Assembly: GCA_016722285.1 (NCBI GenBank)
Contig: JADKGI010000009.1
Location: forward strand, 62,001-126,000
Source of the DNA: Saprospiraceae bacterium
GTDB lineage: Bacteria; Bacteroidota; Bacteroidia; Chitinophagales; Saprospiraceae
DNA: 64,000 nt
Reading direction: 5' to 3'
A program made the translations under genes and the position numbers. Below, piece after piece: positions 1-8,499 of this stretch. Within the stretch, counting starts at the first letter, position 1. Each line of letters opens with the position of its first letter. Below the pieces are notes generated by a model that saw only the letters and a list, made by a program, of their open reading frames with translations, did no database searches and was not told the DNA's origin.

Positions 1-1376
1 AAAATTTTGGTGTGAATGCCACGATTTCCGGAAATAACGTTGTCGGCTTAAATACGACCAAAGCGGATAACCCGAATTATTATGGATATGGAGTTGGTCC
101 GGTCAGTGCCGAATTCAAGGGTCCATTCAGCAAAGTGAATATGAAAATTAACGCAACCACTGGTCCGGGAACCAAGCTATTTATACCTGTCGGCAATACT
201 CAATCTGCTATTGATCAGAATTTTATAAGGTTTGTTAAGAAAGAAAACCAAATTACCGTAGAGGAAAAAAGTTTTGCTGTAGAAGGTGTGAGTGTTGAAA
301 TGTCACTGACGCTAACTCCGGATGCTGAAGTCAGCCTAATATTTAATGAGTCCAAAGGGGATATCATAAGAGGAACTGGGCGAGGTAATATGAAAATAGA
401 CATAACCAGAGAAGGTGACTTTGAAATTTTTGGAAATTATGAAATAGAGCAGGGGCAATATCTTTTTACAGTAGCTTTACTTCCGGTAGCAAAACCATTT
501 GTGGTACAAAGGGGTGGTATCATAAGCTGGACGGGAGACCCTGTCAATGCAACCCTAAATATAACGGCTAAGTACAGGGCGAGGACCTCCGTTGAACCAT
601 TTATAGCAGAGTACCTCACTCTTGCCAATCCCGCTGACCAACGACTGGCCGGACAAAATACAGAAGTGGATTTGCAGCTAAAACTCGGTGGAACACTTTA
701 TAAGCCTGAAATAAAATTTGACCTGGCCTTTCCTAATCTGACCGGAGATATTGCCAATTTTGCAGATAGTAAACTCAGGATAATAAGAAATAATGAACTT
801 GAACTAAATGGTCAGGCGATGGGACTTATAGTTTTTAATTCATTTTTGCCATCCAATCGGTTGGCAGATGCTTTTGGTGCATCTGGTATAAAATCTGCAT
901 CAATAAATACATTGAGCGAGTTTGTAACCAGTCAATTGTCAGTGTATATCACAAATATTCTCAATTCTATCGTTAACGAAGGAGGTTTAATTTCAGGTAT
1001 AGACTTTGATGTCAATGTACGGAACAATAATTTTGGTATTGCGAGTTCCAATGTTTTGCCTGACGAAATAGCTATCAGAAATACATTTGTGTTCAAAAAT
1101 AATCGATTATCACTTGATATTGGCGGAAATTATGTTTTTCAAAATCAAGGTATTACGATAAATCAGGTGCTTCCCGATTTTGCATTGGAATTTCAATTGA
1201 CTGAAGACAGAAAACTGAAAGTACGATTGTACGGTAAGTATGATATTGATCCGATTACCATCACAGGGTTAAGAGAAAAATACGGGCTTGGGGTCGCATA
1301 TAGAACGGAATTTGGTTCAATGACCGATTTTGAGAAAAAGATAAAAAAAGTAGCTTTAGAAACAATTCATCAGTAA
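1..1376 (+). CDS. tamB: TamB-type translocation/assembly protein, C-terminal part
   Basis: The reading frame is already open at base 3, so only the last ~458 residues are in the window. The chain is a long run of beta-strand-like sequence. It carries the conserved TamB C-terminal (DUF490) stretch around residues 110-155, including GTGRGNMKIDITREGDFEIFG and EQGQYLFTV, and ends in a strand-rich tail (YGLGVAYRTEF) resembling a barrel-like closing segment. TamB proteins are large inner-membrane-anchored periplasmic proteins that help move lipids or outer-membrane proteins to the outer membrane. The family assignment is firm for this C-terminal region; the N-terminal anchor lies outside the window. 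Stop TAA at 1374-1376. Confidence 0.85.
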   Translation, partial: NFGVNATISGNNVVGLNTTKADNPNYYGYGVGPVSAEFKGPFSKVNMKINATTGPGTKLFIPVGNTQSAIDQNFIRFVKKENQITVEEKSFAVEGVSVEMSLTLTPDAEVSLIFNESKGDIIRGTGRGNMKIDITREGDFEIFGNYEIEQGQYLFTVALLPVAKPFVVQRGGIISWTGDPVNATLNITAKYRARTSVEPFIAEYLTLANPADQRLAGQNTEVDLQLKLGGTLYKPEIKFDLAFPNLTGDIANFADSKLRIIRNNELELNGQAMGLIVFNSFLPSNRLADAFGASGIKSASINTLSEFVTSQLSVYITNILNSIVNEGGLISGIDFDVNVRNNNFGIASSNVLPDEIAIRNTFVFKNNRLSLDIGGNYVFQNQGITINQVLPDFALEFQLTEDRKLKVRLYGKYDIDPITITGLREKYGLGVAYRTEFGSMTDFEKKIKKVALETIHQ

Positions 1377-1412
1377 CAGGCGTTTTCAATCAAATATTAA
1401 TATTAATAAATC

Positions 1413-1964
1413 TTGAAAATAATAGATCTGTCAAATAAATCAAATTCATTGGTTGACAAGCATATCAATGAATATTGCGGTGGAAAAATATTAGAAAACA
1501 AATGGATAAGCCTCATAAACAGAGGGGTAGGCGGCATGACATTTTTTGACATTAATGGTGGAGAAGAAACAAAGGAGTTTAAGGTAAATATCGGTTTTTT
1601 TAAGCAGGGAATTGGACTATATTTTCAAAAAGCATTTACAAATAAATTGGTATTATTGAAGCTGGAAGAAATAAAAAGTGTCGAAGTAGTGAAAGAGGCA
1701 GACATATTACGTCCCTATAGTTTTTCTATTTTTTCTTTATTAAGCAAAGCCGGTTTAAAACATAGTACTGCTTCTTCCTATTTAATACCTAAAGAGATCA
1801 TCAAAGAGGATAAGGCTAAGTGTATAATTATGATTGAAGATCAATTTTTTGAGTTGATTCTGGATAAAATTACACCCGAAAAACTATCGTCCGTTTTTAA
1901 AAAATCAAATTTAGGACATTTGTTGAGAGTCCAGGTTGCTTCACCAAAAATAAAAGTAAGATGA
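1413..1964 (+). CDS. Unrecognised 183-residue cytosolic protein
   Basis: The only good start is TTG at 1413, 36 bases after the tamB stop; the first internal Met is about 40 residues in. There is no signal peptide or membrane segment. The product is Lys/Ile-rich with a central hydrophobic patch (YSFSIFSLLSKAGL). I do not recognise the family. Close spacing suggests co-transcription with tamB. A 12-bp inverted repeat directly after the stop (1965-2015) may end the transcript. The reading frame has normal codon use for the window, so it is probably a real gene, but no function can be given. Confidence 0.6.
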   Translation: MKIIDLSNKSNSLVDKHINEYCGGKILENKWISLINRGVGGMTFFDINGGEETKEFKVNIGFFKQGIGLYFQKAFTNKLVLLKLEEIKSVEVVKEADILRPYSFSIFSLLSKAGLKHSTASSYLIPKEIIKEDKAKCIIMIEDQFFELILDKITPEKLSSVFKKSNLGHLLRVQVASPKIKVR

Positions 1965-2015
1965 AATCCCCATGATGCAAACATCACAAACCACGATGAT
2001 TAAATCATGGGGATT
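1965..2015 (+). terminator. 12-bp inverted repeat directly after the stop codon
   Basis: AATCCCCATGAT (1965-1976) pairs perfectly with ATCATGGGGATT (2004-2015) across a 27-base loop, starting at the base after the TGA of the preceding gene. There is no strong T-run after it, so it may be a processing or protective hairpin, or part of the repeat-rich spacer, rather than a classical terminator. Confidence 0.45.
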
Positions 2016-2057
2016 CCATGTGGCCTTAGAAATAAAAATATATTTAAACAGATGAAA
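2013..2057 (+). repeat. Leader-like dispersed repeat, copy 1
   Basis: This begins ATTCCATGTGGC and ends ACAGATGAAA. It matches copies at 2144-2189 and 23982-24024. Here the terminal ATG opens only a two-codon frame (ATG AAA TGA), so this copy is not in front of a gene. Confidence 0.5.
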
Positions 2058-2082
2058 TGAGCATGAATCCACCTTTGTGGTA

Positions 2083-2116
2083 CCTGCCCGACTACCGAGT
2101 AGTGGTCAGGCGGGCA
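2083..2116. repeat. GC-rich palindromic repeat (REP-like hairpin)
   Basis: TGCCCGACTAC and the facing TAGTGGTCAGGCGGGC form an imperfect GC-rich stem-loop in an otherwise AT-rich spacer. Base composition and symmetry resemble the REP-like palindromes often seen between Bacteroidota genes. Only one copy was seen in this window. Confidence 0.5.
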
Positions 2117-2143
2117 CAAACCGGGATGATTATTTTCATGCGA

Positions 2144-2189
2144 ATTCCATCTGGCAATTAAAATACAAATAAAAAATAAACAGATGAAA
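2144..2189 (+). repeat. Leader-like dispersed repeat, copy 2 (before the VOC gene)
   Basis: This begins ATTCCATCTGGC and ends ACAGATGAAA, where the ATG (2184) is the start of the VOC gene. It shares the 13-mer GCGAATTCCATCT (2140-2152) with copy 3 at 23978-23990. Confidence 0.55.
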
Positions 2190-2596
2190 AAGGTAACGGG
2201 TATAGGAGGCATTTTTTTTAAAACAAAGGACCCTATCGCAACTAAAGAATGGTATGCGAAGCATCTTGGATTCAATACAGATGAATACGGGGCATCATTT
2301 ACTTTCAGAAAGAATGAAAATCCTGATAAAAAAGGGTATCTTCAGTGGAGTCCTTTCAAGGATGATACCGATTACTTTGCTCCTCGGAGAAAGATTTTAT
2401 GATCAATTACAGAGTTGAAAATATTGAAGAATTAGTAAAGTTACTTAGGCAAGATGGGGTAGTAATCTGCGATGACATTGCATCTTATGATTATGGTAAG
2501 TTTGTTCATATCCTGGACAATGATGGCAACAAGATAGAACTTTGGGAACCTGTTGACGAAGTGTTTGATGAATTTTATGAAAATAAGAAAGAATGA
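2184..2596 (+). CDS. VOC/glyoxalase-like protein, one-base frameshift
   Basis: Two overlapping frames together make one ~137-residue VOC-superfamily protein. The first part carries GIGGIFFKTKDP and KEWYAKHLGF; the second carries MINYRVENIEELVKLL and KFVHILDNDGNKIELWEP, the typical last strand of a VOC domain. Restoring one T after 2384 reads APSEKDFMINYRV and fuses them cleanly. VOC proteins include metal-dependent lyases, dioxygenases and resistance proteins; the substrate cannot be told from sequence. The frameshift could be a sequencing error (likely, given many similar ones here) or a real mutation. The last codons overlap the next gene by 4 bases (ATGA). Confidence 0.75.
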
Positions 2597-3219
2597 TTCT
2601 AATTCAAACTTTACTTTTTTTATGGATAGGGATGGCAAATATTCCATCATTTACAGCCGGCATGCCAGAAGTTTATTATTTTGGAGTCGAAAGTCAGGTA
2701 TCAGTTCAGATGAATGGATGTAATACCGAAGACATTCAGGTCAAAGTAAATCCTGGAAATATTTACAAAAGGAATGACAGCACTTTTGTATTTGTCCCTC
2801 AATATGAAACAGAAGACCTTAAAATAAAGCTTTATTACAAAAAAGTCATTTGCGAAGTAAAAATTGCTTCAATAAAAAAATTGCCAGAACTTATACCTGT
2901 GTTTGATAATGAAAAACAGGGAATAATCAGAATAGGAGACATAAACAAACTCGGAATCCTGAAAAATGTCTATCCGGAAGATTATCCCGAGCAGATGAAA
3001 ACAATAGTGTATTCTTTCAATATTTTTGTAGTAAACCCGTCAGGAGCAACCATCTATACAGGTTCTGTCAGGGGAAATTCGTTGAACGAAGGAGTAATTG
3101 CGGCCTTATCAAATCTTAAACCAGGTGCAAAAATTATTATTAACAATATCCTTGTTCAAAATATGCAAAATGGATTGAGCAGAATTGCAATTAATAAAGA
3201 ATTAACCATTTCTGAATAA
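2593..3219 (+). CDS. Exported protein resembling a GldM C-terminal domain
   Basis: A 208-residue protein with a hydrophobic N-terminus (LLFLWIGMANIPSFTAG) that looks like a signal peptide. The rest reads as two beta-rich modules: an N-terminal one starting PEVYYFGVESQVSVQM and a C-terminal one (YSFNIFVVNPSGATIYTGSV). Their order resembles the last domains of GldM, the periplasmic shaft of the type IX secretion motor. It is far shorter than GldM (~500 residues), lacks the GldM N-terminal membrane anchor and is not near gldKLN. It is therefore an orphan GldM-like domain protein rather than the motor subunit. The family link is inferred from pattern only. The start overlaps the VOC gene by 4 bases, suggesting translational coupling. 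Confidence 0.5.
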   Translation: MILIQTLLFLWIGMANIPSFTAGMPEVYYFGVESQVSVQMNGCNTEDIQVKVNPGNIYKRNDSTFVFVPQYETEDLKIKLYYKKVICEVKIASIKKLPELIPVFDNEKQGIIRIGDINKLGILKNVYPEDYPEQMKTIVYSFNIFVVNPSGATIYTGSVRGNSLNEGVIAALSNLKPGAKIIINNILVQNMQNGLSRIAINKELTISE

Positions 3220-3512
3220 TGACAGTGATCTTCTCCTTCAATGTCCTTCTCACTTTTAAATGATTGGTTATTTTTATATTTTTAACTTAAACCTGATTTG
3301 CAACAAGTTAGACTCGTAATAGATTTTCTATTGTATAATCCAGGTTGAACAGTATTTTTTTAAAAACGACCAATAACGAGCAATTTATTTTATAGGCATA
3401 TACCTATATAATTACTAAAAAATTTTGAATAGAACACCTTGTACAGAATATATAAATAATTTTTGCCAATTATTCTTATAGTTCAGGATTATATTTGGTG
3501 GTCTTTAAATCT

Positions 3513-3520
3513 TATCTTTG
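3513..3520 (+). promoter_or_regulatory. Bacteroidota -7 promoter element for alaS
   Basis: TATCTTTG matches the TAnnTTTG -7 consensus. It sits 41 bases before the alaS start (3562), inside the upstream extension of that frame, which supports the downstream ATG as the true start. The rest of the 342-bp spacer 3220-3561 shows nothing else recognisable. Confidence 0.55.
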
Positions 3521-3561
3521 CATTTAAATTTATTCTAAGCATAGTATTAAATAAACTATAC

Positions 3562-6183
3562 ATGATGACATCGAACGAAATCAGGCAGAATTTTTTGGAT
3601 TTTTTTGCATCAAAGAAGCACAAAATTGTTGGCTCAGCGCCAATAGTTATCAAAAATGATCCTACACTCATGTTTACCAATGCTGGAATGAACCAGTTTA
3701 AGGATTATTTTCTAGGCAATAAGAAACCATCAAACCCAAGGATAGCAGATACACAAAAGTGCCTCAGAGTCAGTGGAAAACATAATGATCTGGAAGAAGT
3801 AGGTGTAGATACTTATCATCATACTATGTTCGAAATGTTGGGCAACTGGAGTATAGGAGATTATTTCAAAGCTGAAGCCATAGCCTGGAGTTGGGAATTG
3901 CTCACCGATATTTACAAAATACCAAAAGACAGACTTTATGTCTCTGTTTTTGAAGGTGATAAGAAAGAAAATCTTCCCTCATCGCAGATAGCCTTAAAAG
4001 AATGGTCAAAACTGGTTCCATCTGATCATATTGTCTTTGGCAATAAGAAAGATAATTTTTGGGAGATGGGAGATACAGGACCTTGTGGTCCATGCAGTGA
4101 GATACACGTTGATCTTCGCAGTGACGAAGAAAGGAATGCCATACCCGGTCAGGAGTTGGTAAACAAAGACCACCCGCAGGTGATAGAAATATGGAATAAC
4201 GTATTTATCCAGTATAACCGTAAAGCAGATGGTACGCTCGAAAAACTGCCTGCAGCCCACGTTGATACAGGCATGGGATTTGAACGGCTCGTCAGAGCAA
4301 TTCAAGGTAAGACAAGCAATTATGACACAGACGTATTCACAGGTACTATAGCTGAAGTGGCTAAGATCACAGGCAAAACATACACATTTGGAGATAGCAA
4401 GCAGGATGTTGCTTTCAGAGTACTTTCTGATCACATCAGGGCTATATCTTTTACGATAGCTGATGGTCAATTGCCTTCTAATAATGGGGCCGGTTATGTC
4501 ATCAGAAGAATTCTGAGAAGGGCAGTAAGATACTATTATACTTATCTGGATTACAAACAACCATTATTATACCAATTGGTAGATGTGCTTTCAAGACAAT
4601 TTGAAAATGTGTTTCCGGAACTGTATCTTCAGAAATCATTTGTAGAAAAAGTAATCAGAGAAGAAGAAAAATCTTTTCTTAAGACACTGGAAGGTGGACT
4701 CAGACGAATAGAAGATATCAAAGTTACCAATAATATTGTAGATGGAAAATACGTTTTCGAACTGTATGATACCTACGGATTTCCTATAGACCTTACGCGG
4801 CTTATTGCAGATGAAAAGGGCTGGAAAGTGGATGAAACGGGGTTTTCCGAAGCATTATTAATTCAGAAGGAAAGATCCAGAGCAGATGCAAAACGAGAAA
4901 CCGGGGATTGGGTTGTAGTTGGAGACCAGATGCAAAGTATTTTTACAGGATATGATGACCTTATCGTACAGGACAGTAGGGTAATCAAATACAGGGTATT
5001 AAAACAAAAAGACCAGAAACTTTATCAGCTGGTATTGACACAGACACCTTTTTACCCTGAAGGTGGAGGGCAAGTCGGTGATACCGGTTTCTTAATGTTT
5101 GGAGGTGAGATAGTTAAGGTGACAGATACAATAAAAGAGAATGAACTGATAATTCACATTGTTGACAGCATTCCCTATAATGTTGATAGTCCGGTTTACG
5201 GTGAAGTTGATGAATTAAAACGCAAACTGACAGAAAACAACCATTCAGCCACGCACTTGCTTCATGCTGCTTTAAGGGAAGTTTTAGGTACCCATGTACA
5301 GCAAAAAGGCTCTTTGGTGAAAGATGAATATTTGCGTTTTGATGTCAGTCATTACCAAAAGATAACCGATAATGAACTACTTTTGGTTGAGAAAATCGTC
5401 AATGAAAAGATCAGGCAAAATATTGAATTAGATGAGCAAAGATCATTACCAATAGAGGAGGCCAGAAAGTCGGGTGCCATGATGCTTTTTGGTGAAAAAT
5501 ATGGAGATACTGTAAGAATGGTCACTTTTGATCCGTCTTATTCAAGAGAACTTTGTGGTGGGTGCCATGTCAGGCGTACAGGTCAACTTGGATTATTCAA
5601 AATTACTTCTGAAAGTGGAATCGCTGCCGGGGTAAGAAGAATTGAAGCAACTACAGCATTGAAAGCTGAGCAATACGTGAATGAACAAATTAATGAACTT
5701 AATGCCATCAAATCATTCTTCAAAAATAATATTAATACGGTTAAGAATATAGCTGATTTGCAGGAAGAAAATAAAAATCTTCAAAAGGAAATTGAAAAAC
5801 TCAGAGTCATTCAGGCAGCTTCTATCAAAGAGAAATTACTTTCTGAAGCCACTTCAAAAGGTGGTGTAAAAATTCTTTCGACAAGGCTGAAAGATATGGA
5901 CTCTAAATCGGCCAAAACTCTGTCAGTAAACCTTCAGGCTGAACTAGGAGAATCAATAGTGCTATTTGGCCTGGAAGAAGCAAATAAACCTAGTCTGATG
6001 TTGAGTATATCTGATTCTCTTACGAAAAGTAAAGGGTGGCATGCAGGTAATATAATCAAGACGCTGGCAAAAGAAATAAACGGAGGGGGTGGCGGTCAGC
6101 CATTTTTTGCGACAGCGGGGGGAACAGAATCATCAGGTTTGGATAAGGCCTTGAGTATGTTGGAAGAATGTTTGAATGAATAA
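3562..6183 (+). CDS. alaS: Alanyl-tRNA synthetase
   Basis: 873 residues, the usual AlaRS length. It charges tRNA-Ala with alanine and edits Ser/Gly mischarging. Seen in order: class II catalytic core (SNEIRQNFLDFFASKKH, then GDTGPCGPCSEI and HVDTGMGFERL), the editing domain with zinc motifs HSATH and CGGCH, a coiled-coil linker, and the C-Ala domain with its Gly-rich GGGGGQPFF motif. The frame extends upstream to 3463, but homology begins at the ATG at 3562 (or 3565) and a -7 promoter element lies inside the extension, so 3562 is chosen. It appears to be transcribed from its own promoter. Confidence 0.97.
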   Translation: MMTSNEIRQNFLDFFASKKHKIVGSAPIVIKNDPTLMFTNAGMNQFKDYFLGNKKPSNPRIADTQKCLRVSGKHNDLEEVGVDTYHHTMFEMLGNWSIGDYFKAEAIAWSWELLTDIYKIPKDRLYVSVFEGDKKENLPSSQIALKEWSKLVPSDHIVFGNKKDNFWEMGDTGPCGPCSEIHVDLRSDEERNAIPGQELVNKDHPQVIEIWNNVFIQYNRKADGTLEKLPAAHVDTGMGFERLVRAIQGKTSNYDTDVFTGTIAEVAKITGKTYTFGDSKQDVAFRVLSDHIRAISFTIADGQLPSNNGAGYVIRRILRRAVRYYYTYLDYKQPLLYQLVDVLSRQFENVFPELYLQKSFVEKVIREEEKSFLKTLEGGLRRIEDIKVTNNIVDGKYVFELYDTYGFPIDLTRLIADEKGWKVDETGFSEALLIQKERSRADAKRETGDWVVVGDQMQSIFTGYDDLIVQDSRVIKYRVLKQKDQKLYQLVLTQTPFYPEGGGQVGDTGFLMFGGEIVKVTDTIKENELIIHIVDSIPYNVDSPVYGEVDELKRKLTENNHSATHLLHAALREVLGTHVQQKGSLVKDEYLRFDVSHYQKITDNELLLVEKIVNEKIRQNIELDEQRSLPIEEARKSGAMMLFGEKYGDTVRMVTFDPSYSRELCGGCHVRRTGQLGLFKITSESGIAAGVRRIEATTALKAEQYVNEQINELNAIKSFFKNNINTVKNIADLQEENKNLQKEIEKLRVIQAASIKEKLLSEATSKGGVKILSTRLKDMDSKSAKTLSVNLQAELGESIVLFGLEEANKPSLMLSISDSLTKSKGWHAGNIIKTLAKEINGGGGGQPFFATAGGTESSGLDKALSMLEECLNE

Positions 6184-6197
6184 AAGACAATTAATTA

Positions 6198-6205
6198 TAT
6201 CTTTG
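6198..6205 (+). promoter_or_regulatory. Bacteroidota -7 promoter element
   Basis: TATCTTTG matches TAnnTTTG, 24 bases before the ATG of the lipoprotein gene at 6230. Confidence 0.5.
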
Positions 6206-6229
6206 TTATAATGTTAATTAAAAATCTAA

Positions 6230-6574
6230 ATGAGTCTTAAAAGTTTGCTGATGTTCTTTTTTCTATCGGCTTCAGGATGCCAGAAAAATAAAATTAATTT
6301 TGTTAGTATGCCAACTGCCACGGACTGTTTACCCGAGCGAAAGACTATGGATATCAGAAGTGAAATAGATGGAACCATAATCCTTGTGGCTGAATCATAC
6401 CTGTTGGAAAGTAAACCTGATAAAGAGAGATTTTCACCATGTAATTTGGATGATAAGTATAAAGTGAACGGTCTTGATATACGATTCTCTCTTATTATAA
6501 AAGAAATTTACCCGAACGAAAGACTGATGGGAACACCGTGTGTTATAACTAATATTGAAAAATCTAAACAATGA
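6230..6574 (+). CDS. Small predicted lipoprotein
   Basis: 114 residues. The N-terminus MSLKSLLMFFFLSASGCQ is a lipoprotein signal with the lipobox Ser-Ala-Ser-Gly-Cys, so the mature protein would be lipid-anchored at Cys17. The remaining ~95 residues contain a further pair of Cys (DCLPER and PCNLDD/PCVITN) but no domain I recognise. It starts 25 bases after a -7 promoter element and overlaps the next gene by 4 bases, so the two are probably co-translated. Confidence 0.65.
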   Translation: MSLKSLLMFFFLSASGCQKNKINFVSMPTATDCLPERKTMDIRSEIDGTIILVAESYLLESKPDKERFSPCNLDDKYKVNGLDIRFSLIIKEIYPNERLMGTPCVITNIEKSKQ

Positions 6575-6897
6575 GTATAAAAAAATGGAGCTATGACGAG
6601 TTTGTAGCGTTTTTATTAATATATATATCAAACGTGGACATGGATTTTGCTGAAGAAGAAAAAGCCATGATCAGACTGAATACCGGTGAGGATACCTTTG
6701 ATCGGATGGTTGCCGTTTTTGATGCTATGAGTGATTATAAAGCCTATGAGACCATCATAGCCTATAAAGATATGTATTACCCAACTCAGGAGGAGAAAGC
6801 AAAATTGATAGAAAAAATGCAGGATTTATTTCATGCTGATGCAGAATTTAATATCATGGAAAAAGAGCTCCTTCATTTTCTTGAACGAATGATGTAG
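6571..6897 (+). CDS. Small helical protein, TerB-like in appearance
   Basis: 108 residues, rich in Glu/Asp/Met and predicted all-helical: WSYDEFVAFLLIYISNVDMD, then FAEEEKAMI and a C-terminal FNIMEKELLHFLERMM. The spacing of acidic residues in two helical halves resembles the TerB/tellurite-resistance helical fold, but no diagnostic metal site is clear, so this is only a suggestion. It overlaps the lipoprotein gene by ATGA and is followed after 5 bases by the SDR gene, suggesting a three-gene operon. Confidence 0.55.
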   Translation: MSIKKWSYDEFVAFLLIYISNVDMDFAEEEKAMIRLNTGEDTFDRMVAVFDAMSDYKAYETIIAYKDMYYPTQEEKAKLIEKMQDLFHADAEFNIMEKELLHFLERMM

Positions 6898-6902
6898 TAA
6901 AA

Positions 6903-7676
6903 ATGGATCTTAATATAAAAGGTGGATTATTTGTTGTCACCGGTTCTACAAGTGGATTTGGCAAAGCTATTGCTGAGCAATTAATCCGTGAAGGAGCCCA
7001 TGTAGTCATCAATGCCAGGGGAGAAGATAAGCTGGAGTTACTTCATGAAAAATACCCTGAACAGACGACTGTATTGAAGGGTGATATCACTACTGATGCG
7101 GTCATTGCAGAGTTGATAAGGATGTTGCGTGGTAATAAACTTCATGGCATTGTAATAAATGCCGGGGGTCCTCCTGCGAAATCGTTTATTAATACTGAAA
7201 TTTCAGACTGGGATAATGCTTACGAAAAAATACTCAGATGGAAAGTGAAACTTACACAGGAATTATTGGAGAAATTTCAGGAGCAAAATTATGGAAGAAT
7301 TCTTTACATAGAAAGTGCCGCCGTAAGGCAACCAATAGAGAATCTCATTTTAAGCAACTCACTTCGGATGGCAGTAGTAGGGTTTGTAAAAACGTTGTCT
7401 CAGGAGGTAGCTCATCAGGGAATAACTTTAAATATTCTTGCTCCGGGTTACCACGCTACTCCAGCAATGGAAAGGCTCTTTGCCAATAAATCACTACTTC
7501 TGGGCATATCTCCTGAGGATGCAAGAAAAGAATTTGAAAAAGAAACAAAAGTGGGACACCTTGGCGATCCTGAGGATTTTGCATCACTTGCAGTTTGGAT
7601 TCTCTCATCTCATTCAAGATTTATTACAGGCCAGACCATCAGTGTGGACGGTGGACTCATTAAAGGTAGCTTGTGA
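6903..7676 (+). CDS. Short-chain dehydrogenase/reductase family protein with altered active site
   Basis: 257 residues with a classical Rossmann nucleotide site (TGSTSGFG, residues 13-20), the NAG motif (INAGGPP) and the C-terminal SVDGG of FabG-like SDRs. Ser138 is in place, but the Tyr-x3-Lys pair expected 13 and 17 residues later is Ser151 and Arg155 (LSNSLRMAVVG). This marks a known divergent SDR group in which the usual proton donor is missing, so normal ketoreductase chemistry cannot be assumed. Start ATG 6903 lies 5 bases after the previous stop. Confidence 0.85.
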   Translation: MDLNIKGGLFVVTGSTSGFGKAIAEQLIREGAHVVINARGEDKLELLHEKYPEQTTVLKGDITTDAVIAELIRMLRGNKLHGIVINAGGPPAKSFINTEISDWDNAYEKILRWKVKLTQELLEKFQEQNYGRILYIESAAVRQPIENLILSNSLRMAVVGFVKTLSQEVAHQGITLNILAPGYHATPAMERLFANKSLLLGISPEDARKEFEKETKVGHLGDPEDFASLAVWILSSHSRFITGQTISVDGGLIKGSL

Positions 7677-7739
7677 TTTTTATTCCTGAATGCTTACTGT
7701 AATTCAACCCATAATGGGTAGCAGTTCAGTATATTTACT

Positions 7740-7768
7740 AAATGAAATCCAGGTTTTTTATTTCATTT
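7740..7768. terminator. Hairpin between convergent genes
   Basis: AAATGAAAT (7740-7748) and ATTTCATTT (7760-7768) form a 9-bp stem around an 11-base loop between the converging SDR and response-regulator genes. It overlaps the last codons of the latter. It could terminate both directions. Confidence 0.45.
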
Positions 7769-8486
7769 GACTGAGTACGCTCATCAAAGATTCTGCATTT
7801 ACATCACTTACCGGAATCAAGTGGGCTCCGATAGAAATAACCTGACTCCTGATAGATTCTATTTTGTCCAGATTTATAATAAAGGATTTATGCACCTTCA
7901 TGAATTTACTCGAAGTTAACTTTTCTTCTATTCCCTTGAGTGTACTTTTAGTGATTATAGGTTTGCTGGCTTTGTCGGTATATATTTTTACATAATCTTT
8001 CATACTTTCGATATGAGTAATGGATTCAACGACCACTTTTACCAAGGCATAATCAGCATTTACAAAAAACACCCCTTCTTCATGGGTAGTAGTTTTGTTG
8101 ACTATTTGTGGCTGACTCAGGGCAGTTTTTTTTTGTTTTTCTTCCACAGCTTTGTAACAAGCTTTAGTAAATCTTTCCATGCTGACAGGTTTCATCAGAT
8201 AATCTATCACGTCCAGTTCATAACTTTCTACTGCATATTTATCATAAGCTGTCACAAAAATAATCATGGGTTTTTCTATGAGACCCTGTAAAAATTTGGT
8301 ACCCAACATACCCGGCATCTGAATATCAAGAAATATAAGGTCAACCTGATTTTCCTGCAGAATCTGCATTGCTTCAAATGGATTTTTGCAGGTAGCCACC
8401 AGATCCAGGAAAGGCAATTGCTTTACATTTGCCTCAAGGAGTTTGCGGGCAAGACTTTCGTCATCTACAATAATACACTTTAGCAT
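7758..8486 (-). CDS. LytTR-family response regulator
   Basis: 242 residues. The N-terminal receiver domain has the acidic pair IVDDES, phospho-acceptor Asp54 in FLDIQMPG, and the conserved TAYDKY and Lys (LMKPVS). The C-terminal LytTR DNA-binding domain runs from ~residue 140 (ITHIESMKDYVKIYT through KVHKSFIINLDKIES). Such regulators bind promoter repeats when phosphorylated by a LytS/YehU-type kinase. The kinase gene lies directly upstream, 13 bases away, on the same strand, so the two form a two-component operon. The target genes cannot be told. Confidence 0.92.
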   Translation of the reverse strand: MLKCIIVDDESLARKLLEANVKQLPFLDLVATCKNPFEAMQILQENQVDLIFLDIQMPGMLGTKFLQGLIEKPMIIFVTAYDKYAVESYELDVIDYLMKPVSMERFTKACYKAVEEKQKKTALSQPQIVNKTTTHEEGVFFVNADYALVKVVVESITHIESMKDYVKIYTDKASKPIITKSTLKGIEEKLTSSKFMKVHKSFIINLDKIESIRSQVISIGAHLIPVSDVNAESLMSVLSQMK

Positions 8487-8499
8487 GATGATTTAATAA

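Noticed and set aside
4006..4560. 184-codon minus-strand frame inside alaS
   Set aside because: It lies antisense to a conserved synthetase and has no protein-like features; a shadow frame.
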